The notes under the pieces are model-generated. The model searched no databases. It saw nothing but the letters and a program-made list of their open reading frames with translations, and was not told where the DNA came from. Below are positions 1 through 5,832 of a DNA stretch of 5,832 nt, piece after piece. Source of the DNA: Gammaproteobacteria bacterium (lineage in GTDB: Bacteria > Pseudomonadota > Gammaproteobacteria > UBA9214); assembly GCA_030599705.1 (NCBI GenBank), contig JAUVNM010000126.1:1-5832 (forward strand). The letters run 5' to 3'. Made by a program: the position numbers and the translations under genes. Every line of letters starts with the position of its first letter. Within the stretch, counting starts at the first letter, position 1.

Positions 1-35
1 GCGGTGGACGCGGTGGTGGCGGACGTCGGCGCTAG
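1..35 (+). CDS. C-terminal end of a Gly/Arg-rich protein (partial)
   Basis: The reading frame starting at base 3 gives the residues GGRGGGGRRR and then a TAG stop at 33-35. The rest of the gene lies left of the window. Such RGG-type tails are common at the end of bacterial RRM RNA-binding proteins and of DEAD-box RNA helicases such as RhlE, where they add non-specific RNA affinity; I cannot tell which of these it is. Only eleven codons are visible, so this rests on the tail composition alone. The other two forward frames give no recognisable protein end. The gene would converge on the Sel1-repeat gene that ends at 139. Confidence 0.45.
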   Translation, partial: GGRGGGGRRR

Positions 36-40
36 TCTTA

Positions 41-95
41 TGTAGCTGCCCGGGAACCGGTAGACTGCGTTGATTCGAGACAGGGCAGGGCTACA
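41..95. repeat. Long-loop inverted repeat after the Gly/Arg-rich gene
   Basis: Bases 41-51 (TGTAGCTGCCC) pair with 83-95 in an 11-bp stem broken only by a two-base bulge at 88-89, around a 31-base loop. It starts six bases after the stop codon at 33-35. It could be a 3'-end structure of that transcript. No T-run follows on either strand, so it is not a standard intrinsic terminator. Confidence 0.3.
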
Positions 96-106
96 ACACC
101 CGGCAA

Positions 107-120
107 TTCGGCCCGCCGAA
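107..120. repeat. Short GC-rich palindrome between convergent genes
   Basis: TTCGGC at 107-112 and GCCGAA at 115-120 form a perfect inverted repeat with two bases between the arms. It lies 19 bases beyond the stop of the Sel1-repeat gene (minus strand) and downstream of the plus-strand gene. It may help end transcription from both sides, but it lacks a T-tract. I see nothing else in the 36-138 spacer. Confidence 0.3.
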
Positions 121-138
121 AGTTCACAATGAATTAGT

Positions 139-852
139 TTACGTTGAGGTCATTACATTGAAAATACAAAAAATTATGCTCGTGGTCATGCTGATTGCCA
201 TGGCGCCCCTGGCCTGGTCGAAGCCACCATCGGCAGCCCGGGAATACCATTCGAGGGACATGGCGTAATCCTGAGGTACACCGGATCCGGAGGCGTACAA
301 CTTGCCCAGATAATATTGTGCCGGGCTGCTGCCTTTCTCTGCGGCGTCCCTGAACCAGATTAATGCCGTTTTGTTGTTTTGTTTTATACCGGTGCCTTCA
401 TGGTGCATCAGTCCCAGCTTGAAGTTTGCGTTTGTATGTCCTGTGGCAGCAGCCTTCCCGTACCAGTTGCGTGCCTGCCCGTAATTGATATCCGTGCCGA
501 TGCCTTTTTCATACATGTTGCCGAGATCGAACTGGCTGTCGGCATCGTCCTGGGCGGCACGCACTTCGGTCCTGGTGAAGCGCAACTCATTGGCCTGCAT
601 CAATTCCAGCCGGGAAACGGCGTTCGGGTTGTCCTGTTCGGCCGCCTTGGTGTACCACTCGATTGCCTTGCCGCGATCGGCCGCGACGCCACGACCGCTC
701 TGGTACATCGAACCAACATCATACTGTGCGGTACTGTCACCCCTGGACGCATCACGCAGTTTTTCCATGAACAGGCTTTGCCAGATGTCACTGGCAGTGG
801 CTGCACCGGTGGTTGCCATGAGCAGGATCAGGACAGGTATTTCTGTTCGCAT
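139..852 (-). CDS. Secreted Sel1-repeat (SLR) protein
   Basis: This encodes a 237-residue protein with a predicted Sec signal peptide (residues 1-20: MRTE, then a hydrophobic core, with cleavage likely near ATA-S) and four Sel1-like helical repeats. The repeats lie at about 41-76, 104-139, 140-175 and 178-211 and carry the typical A-x-x-x-L-G-x-M-Y...G-x-G-V...A-x-x-W-Y-x-x-A-A pattern. A linker of about 27 residues separates repeats 1 and 2. SLR proteins are scaffolds for protein-protein contacts; this one should act in the periplasm, and its partner cannot be read from the sequence. I chose the ATG at 852 because an AGGTG sits five bases upstream (858-862) and the signal peptide begins directly there; an in-frame ATG at 888 lacks a ribosome site and would put twelve polar residues ahead of the signal. 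The last 20 residues are hydrophobic (AISMTTSIIFCIFNV) and unlike the repeats. It stands alone, 200 bases from the hydrolase gene. Confidence 0.85.
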   Translation of the reverse strand: MRTEIPVLILLMATTGAATASDIWQSLFMEKLRDASRGDSTAQYDVGSMYQSGRGVAADRGKAIEWYTKAAEQDNPNAVSRLELMQANELRFTRTEVRAAQDDADSQFDLGNMYEKGIGTDINYGQARNWYGKAAATGHTNANFKLGLMHHEGTGIKQNNKTALIWFRDAAEKGSSPAQYYLGKLYASGSGVPQDYAMSLEWYSRAADGGFDQARGAMAISMTTSIIFCIFNVMTST

Positions 853-950
853 GCGAGCACCTGGTTCGTTGTTCACTGTCTGCTGCATGATTGCCGCAGG
901 GTGTGGCTGACATGACCACTGTAGCGGCCAGGTCGCTGGTGCGCTTTAAT

Positions 951-980
951 ATAGTATGCGGGAATGACATTTATATACAA
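951..980 (-). promoter_or_regulatory. Possible promoter of the Sel1-repeat gene
   Basis: Read on the minus strand, TTGTAT (975-980) and TACTAT (951-956) are separated by 18 bases, giving weak sigma-70-like boxes (about 3/6 and 4/6 matches). Transcription would begin near 944, leaving a leader of about 90 bases before the ATG at 852. The location in an AT-rich spacer supports it; the box scores do not prove it. Confidence 0.3.
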
Positions 981-993
981 ATAAATACAAATA
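975..993. repeat. Tandem 9-bp repeat in AT-rich spacer
   Basis: ATACAAATA occurs at 975-983 and again, identically, at 985-993, so the repeat spacing is 10 bp, about one helical turn. On the minus strand each copy contains TTGTAT, and the left copy overlaps the possible -35 box of the Sel1-repeat gene. This layout suits binding of a regulator on one face of the DNA, but chance in an AT-rich stretch is possible. The rest of the 853-1052 spacer holds no gene I can support. Confidence 0.4.
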
Positions 994-1052
994 GTTACGA
1001 TATTATCTTAAGGTTCTTTCCAGAGCGCCCCGATTACCGTAAGGAATGTGGG

Positions 1053-2012
1053 TTACCGGTATTCCTGTAAATGCCTGCAGATGCGCTGCTCCAGCCAGTA
1101 GTCGGCGGCATGGGGCGTGTGCCCGCCGACAAAGCCGACATGGCCGCCGTGGCGTGACAGTTCCAGTGTTACCGCGTGACCGAGTTCCGCGTCCTTCGGG
1201 ATGGCGGCAGGCGGGAGAAACGGATCGTCGAGGGCATGGAGTATCAACGTCGGGGTGTCGATATGGCGAATATACTGGCGGCTGCTTGACTGCGAGTAAT
1301 AGTCATCCACATCGCGGAAGCCATGCAGCGGGGCGGTAATGGCATTATCAAACTGCCGGAATGTTTTCAGCCCCGCAAGCTCCTGCAGCGGGACCGGCGG
1401 GGAGTGTAAGCCGGCCTTGTCCCGCACGGACTGGCGGAGCTTTTTCAGCAAGTGGATCTGGTAGATGCGTGACAGGCCCCGTTCCAGCCGGCGTGCGGCC
1501 CGGTCCAGGTCAAACGGGACCGATACCGCGACAGCGGTCGCGATGGTTGCCTTGTTGCCCGGTTCCCCCAGCCACTTCAACAGGACATTGCCACCCAGCG
1601 AATAACCGATAACGGCAAGCGGCTGGCCCGGGCTGGTTTTGCCGATGTGCCGGATGACCGTTTGCAGGTCACCGGTATCACCGGAATGGTAACTTCGTGG
1701 CAAGCGGTTGGGTTCACCGCTGCAGCCGCGGAAATACATCAGGCCGGCATGGAAACCCTGTGCAGCCAGTGCAGCGAGGATGCCGCCGGTATAGTGGGAT
1801 TCGAGTGAACCTTCCAACCCGTGCAGCACCAGCACGACAGGGCCCCGGGTGTTGCCGGTCCAGTCAATATCGAGGAAGTCGCCGTCCGCCAGCTCCAGCC
1901 GTTCACGCTGGCATTCGGGGTAGCTGCGACGCCGTGCAAACGTCGGGTACAGCGTTTGCAGGTGAGCACCGGGCAGCCACCAGGCGGGCCTGAAGCGGCT
2001 GGTGACGATCAT
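1053..2012 (-). CDS. yheT: YheT-family alpha/beta hydrolase
   Basis: This encodes a 319-residue protein, close to the usual 320-340 of the YheT (UPF0017, AB-hydrolase 4) family. Family hallmarks are the N-terminal PAWWLPGAHLQTLYPT (9-24), the oxyanion-side LVLHGLEGS (61-69), the nucleophile elbow GYSLGGN with Ser138, the acidic loop ALDDPFLPP (catalytic Asp262 or Asp263) and HGGHVGF with His291. The triad is therefore complete. There is no signal peptide, so it should be cytosolic. The family is classed as esterase/acyltransferase-like hydrolases; the natural substrate is not settled and I do not assign one. The start codon at 2012 lies five bases after the acs stop (2018-2020), with no good Shine-Dalgarno sequence, which suggests translation coupled to acs and a shared transcript. 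No clear terminator follows: the only nearby inverted repeat is a 6-bp stem (1042-1047 with 1061-1066) overlapping the stop. Confidence 0.9.
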   Translation of the reverse strand: MIVTSRFRPAWWLPGAHLQTLYPTFARRRSYPECQRERLELADGDFLDIDWTGNTRGPVVLVLHGLEGSLESHYTGGILAALAAQGFHAGLMYFRGCSGEPNRLPRSYHSGDTGDLQTVIRHIGKTSPGQPLAVIGYSLGGNVLLKWLGEPGNKATIATAVAVSVPFDLDRAARRLERGLSRIYQIHLLKKLRQSVRDKAGLHSPPVPLQELAGLKTFRQFDNAITAPLHGFRDVDDYYSQSSSRQYIRHIDTPTLILHALDDPFLPPAAIPKDAELGHAVTLELSRHGGHVGFVGGHTPHAADYWLEQRICRHLQEYR

Positions 2013-2017
2013 TCAGG

Positions 2018-3955
<1,938 letters not shown>

Positions 3956-3994
3956 GAAGCGCTCTCCTGTAGGTGCTGTGCGATGCGGTACGCC

Positions 3995-4000
3995 ATTATA
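3995..4000 (-). promoter_or_regulatory. -10 box of a likely acs promoter
   Basis: The minus strand reads a perfect TATAAT here, placing the start of transcription near 3988 and giving a leader of about 33 bases with the AGGAGA site at 3963-3968. No good -35 box lies at 16-18 bp. A TTGACG occurs at 4028-4033, overlapping the gluQ stop, but it is 27 bp away, too far for a standard promoter. An activator-dependent promoter would fit, as is known for E. coli acs (CRP), but I see no clear CRP site. Confidence 0.5.
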
Positions 4001-4029
4001 GCCATACCGGTTCGATGCGCTACCCGGCG

Positions 4030-4959
4030 TCAATTCCCCAGATATTCCGCGGGCGCCGGCCGGGTGCGCACGGCGTGCAGGCGGGCGCTGTCCCAGTGTT
4101 CGATCGCCCATTCCAGCAGTTCTTCCGGCGCCAGTGGGCCGGTTGACTGCGGCAATTCCTGCCGCAGAAAGCGCAGCACGTCGGGCAGTACGGTTACCGG
4201 GTCGGCCGTGTCAAGGCCGCGCGCGCCGGTCTGCTTGCCGAGCTTCTCGCCGGTGGTGTTGATGGCCACTGGCAGGTGCAGGTAGGCCGGTGTCGGTACG
4301 CCCAGCAGGCGTTGCAGGTAGATCTGCCGGGGCGTTGAGTCCAGCAGGTCTGCCCCGCGCACGATATGCGTCATTTGCCGGGCGGCATCATCGACGACCA
4401 CCGCCAGTTGATAGGCCACCAGGTTATCAGCGCGGCGCACGACAAAATCGCCGACATCCCGGCCGAGCTGCTGGGAGGAGCTGCCCTGCAGACCGTCATT
4501 GAAGTTGACTTCTGTAGTATCGACCCGGACCCGCAGTGCGCGTGCCTTGCGTCCGTCCGGCAGACCTTCACGGCAGGTCCCCGGGTAGATAGTACCGCCC
4601 TGGCCAGGCAGGGCATTGTCGGCAATTTCCCTGCGCGTGCAGGCACAGCCGTAAAGCCGGCCGTCCGCGTCAAGCCGTTCCAGTGCCGCCTGGTATTCGG
4701 CACTTCTGTGACTCTGGTAGACCACCTCGCCATCCCAGTGCAGGCCGTAGCGCTCCAGGGTTCGCAGTATGTCGGTGGCTGCACCCGGCACCTCGCGTGG
4801 CGGGTCCAGGTCTTCCATGCGCACCAGCCATTCACCACCGTGATGACGGGCATCGAGATAACTGCCGACCGCGGCGACCAGGGAACCGAAATGCAGCGGA
4901 CCGGTCGGTGAGGGCGCAAACCGGCCGCGGTAGGTGGGTTTGCTGTCAGGTGTTTCCAT
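4030..4959 (-). CDS. gluQ: Glutamyl-queuosine tRNA(Asp) synthetase
   Basis: This encodes 309 residues, the usual size of GluQ (YadB), a shortened glutamyl-tRNA synthetase without the anticodon-binding domain. It activates glutamate with ATP and transfers it to the queuosine base at the wobble position of tRNA(Asp). Visible sites: RFAPSPTG (13-20), the HIGH-like HFGS (23-26), the acidic pair in MEDLDPPREVPGAA (49-62), a zinc site C105-x-C107...Y125...C129, VAYQLAVVVDD (181-191), VRGADLL (200-206) and the KMSKS-like KLGKQ (239-243). E. coli has KLSKQ at the last site, so the Ser is replaced by Gly here. The ATG at 4959 is preceded directly by an in-frame TAA, so no earlier start is possible; no Shine-Dalgarno sequence is visible. 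It follows dksA by 96 bases with a terminator between, so expression is probably low and partly by read-through. Confidence 0.96.
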   Translation of the reverse strand: METPDSKPTYRGRFAPSPTGPLHFGSLVAAVGSYLDARHHGGEWLVRMEDLDPPREVPGAATDILRTLERYGLHWDGEVVYQSHRSAEYQAALERLDADGRLYGCACTRREIADNALPGQGGTIYPGTCREGLPDGRKARALRVRVDTTEVNFNDGLQGSSSQQLGRDVGDFVVRRADNLVAYQLAVVVDDAARQMTHIVRGADLLDSTPRQIYLQRLLGVPTPAYLHLPVAINTTGEKLGKQTGARGLDTADPVTVLPDVLRFLRQELPQSTGPLAPEELLEWAIEHWDSARLHAVRTRPAPAEYLGN

Positions 4960-5007
4960 TTATGATGCTTGCATGGGTACTGCAGGAGCGGGGGCATGCT
5001 CGCGAAC

Positions 5008-5030
5008 AAAAAAGCCGGCAGATGCCGGCT
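5008..5030 (-). terminator. Intrinsic terminator between dksA and gluQ
   Basis: On the minus strand AGCCGGC (5024-5030) pairs perfectly with GCCGGCT (5013-5019) around a 4-base loop and runs into six T residues (5013-5008). It begins 26 bases after the dksA stop. On the other strand the hairpin is followed by CTTTTG, so it may act weakly that way as well. In Shigella/E. coli a terminator at the same place between dksA and gluQ is reported to limit gluQ expression. Confidence 0.9.
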
Positions 5031-5055
5031 CTTTTGAATCCAGATAATGCCGGGA

Positions 5056-5745
5056 CTAGCCCATCTGTTTTTCACGGATCTCGTCGAGAATCTTGCAGTC
5101 TATGCACAGGGTTGCGGTCGGCCGTGCCTCCAGGCGCTTTACTCCGATCTCGACGCCACAGGCCTCGCAATAGCCGTAGTCATCATTTTCGAGGTTGTAC
5201 ATTGACTCGTCGATTTTCTTGATCAGTTTGCGCTCACGGTCACGGGCGCGTAATTCCATACTGAATTCCGATTCCTGCGTGGCCCGGTCATTCGGGTCCG
5301 GAAAGTTGGCGGCATCGTCCTGCATGTGGTGCACGGTCCGGTCGACTTCCTCCATGAGTTCCTTTTTCCAGGTCAAAAGGATATTACTGAAATGGGCGAC
5401 CTGGGTTTCATTCATGTATTCCTCGCCGCGCTTTTCCGCATAGGGCGCAATGCCCGGCACCGGGCCGATCTGGGCCGAAGCGTTCTTGCGGCGCATGCGT
5501 TTTTTCCCGGGGGCGGCTTTTTTTACCGCCTTTTTGGCAGTGGTTTTTTTCTTCGGAGCCGCCTTTATTGCAGCCTTCGCGGCGGTCTTTTTCTTCGGGG
5601 CTGCCTTTTTTGTGGTTTTTCCTGCAGTGGCCTTCTTTTTAACTGGCACTTTACGCGTGGCTGTCTTTTTTGCAGCCGTTTTCTTCGGAGCGGTTTTCTT
5701 CTTCGCCACGGTACTGGATTTCGCTGATTTCTTCTTTACAGCCAT
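5056..5745 (-). CDS. dksA: RNA polymerase-binding factor DksA with a Lys-rich N-terminal tail
   Basis: DksA enters the secondary channel of RNA polymerase and, with ppGpp, tunes initiation at rRNA and amino-acid promoters. The protein has 229 residues; E. coli DksA has 151. Residues from about 92 onward are a complete DksA: PYAEKRGEEYMNE (101-113), the coiled coil with tip residues Asp150, Asp153 and Ala155 (E. coli Asp71, Asp74, Ala76), and the four-cysteine zinc finger C193/C196/C214/C217. Residues matching the ppGpp site 2 contacts Lys98, Arg129 and Lys139 are Lys177, Arg208 and Lys218. Residues 1-90 are an added tail with 33 Lys and 4 Arg but no Asp or Glu, rich in Ala, Thr and Pro, like histone H1 or AlgP tails. 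The ATG at 5745 has GGAGA eight bases ahead (5754-5758); an upstream in-frame TTG at 5766 is less likely. An internal ATG at 5496 (Met84) would give a 146-residue product of ordinary length. Confidence 0.97.
   Translation of the reverse strand: MAVKKKSAKSSTVAKKKTAPKKTAAKKTATRKVPVKKKATAGKTTKKAAPKKKTAAKAAIKAAPKKKTTAKKAVKKAAPGKKRMRRKNASAQIGPVPGIAPYAEKRGEEYMNETQVAHFSNILLTWKKELMEEVDRTVHHMQDDAANFPDPNDRATQESEFSMELRARDRERKLIKKIDESMYNLENDDYGYCEACGVEIGVKRLEARPTATLCIDCKILDEIREKQMG
5476..5745 (-). other. Lys/Ala-rich tail-coding region of dksA
   Basis: These 90 codons encode the basic tail. Within it AAPKKKT recurs at residues 48-54 and 62-68, making two adjacent 14-residue (42-bp) units at 5563-5604 and 5521-5562 (second half AAKAAIK versus TAKKAVK), with AAP again at 77-79. 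Lysine codons create poly-A runs on the coding strand, including two runs of seven (5518-5524 and 5544-5550). This looks like growth by local duplication, and the region is low-complexity and probably unstructured in the protein. Confidence 0.8.
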
Positions 5746-5768
5746 GTAAACTATCTCCGGAAACAACC

Positions 5769-5797
5769 TGTATAATTCACTGTTTCCTTTATATTAA
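5769..5797 (-). promoter_or_regulatory. Possible dksA promoter
   Basis: On the minus strand TTAATA (5792-5797) and TATACA (5769-5774) are 17 bp apart, each matching the sigma-70 consensus at about 4 of 6 positions. Initiation near 5762 would leave a very short leader with the GGAGA site at 5754-5758. A second TATAAA lies just upstream. The window ends at 5832, so further promoters cannot be judged. Confidence 0.35.
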
Positions 5798-5832
5798 TTG
5801 CACATGGAGCCGGCGCTTCCGGGCCCTTTTCC

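Noticed and set aside
71..95. T-loop-like GATTCGAGA suggesting a tRNA
   Set aside because: No acceptor, D or anticodon arm of proper spacing can be folded around it, and there is no CCA-adjacent stem.
853..888. Upstream ATG (888) for the Sel1-repeat gene
   Set aside because: No ribosome site, and the twelve added polar residues would precede a clear signal peptide that starts with its own AGGTG-supported ATG at 852.
3956..4111. Extension of acs upstream of 3955
   Set aside because: The frame is open, but it would overlap the gluQ end, and the extra residues do not look like Acs. The strong AGGAGA site serves the ATG at 3955.
5512..5535. Terminator-like hairpin GGCGG/CCGCC followed by TTTTT on the plus strand
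   Set aside because: It lies in the Lys/Ala codons of the dksA tail, where GCC and AAA codons make such patterns by composition; no plus-strand gene leads into it.
5450..5749. Plus-strand frame of 99 codons rich in Phe and Ala, resembling a membrane protein
   Set aside because: It is the antisense of AAA/AAG and GCC codons in the dksA tail, which always reads as Phe/Leu and Ala-like hydrophobic residues.

Overview
The window (about 60% GC by eye) looks like a gammaproteobacterial chromosome segment. The main reason is the gene pair dksA-gluQ, an arrangement typical of Gammaproteobacteria, with a DksA that keeps every key E. coli residue. I cannot place it in a genus. All five complete genes lie on the minus strand, so they read from right to left. 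I see no mobile element, CRISPR array, tRNA or rRNA.

Layout, from right to left (direction of transcription): (1) dksA at 5056-5745 encodes a DksA/TraR transcription factor with an extra, extremely lysine-rich tail of about 90 residues at its N-terminus. (2) A clear intrinsic terminator at 5008-5030 separates it from gluQ (4030-4959), the glutamyl-queuosine tRNA(Asp) synthetase. (3) A 74-nt gap with a perfect TATAAT leads into acs (2018-3955), AMP-forming acetyl-CoA synthetase. (4) Five bases after the acs stop comes a YheT-family alpha/beta hydrolase (1053-2012), almost certainly cotranscribed with acs. (5) An AT-rich spacer (853-1052) with a 9-bp tandem repeat and a possible promoter precedes a secreted Sel1-repeat protein (139-852). 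(6) At the left edge, on the plus strand, lies the last part of a Gly/Arg-rich RNA-binding-type protein (ending at 35), followed by a 100-base convergent spacer with two inverted repeats.

Functionally the window is mostly housekeeping: stringent-response control of transcription (DksA), anticodon modification of tRNA(Asp) (GluQ), acetate activation (Acs) and a hydrolase of unknown substrate. The dksA-gluQ layout with an intervening terminator matches what is known in enterobacteria. The acs-hydrolase pairing is the only sign of a local metabolic unit.

I do not see a wholly new system. The points most worth a second look are the histone-H1/AlgP-like tail on DksA, with an internal ATG that would give a normal-length DksA, and an Asn in Acs where the ATP-contacting Arg526 (Salmonella numbering) is expected.
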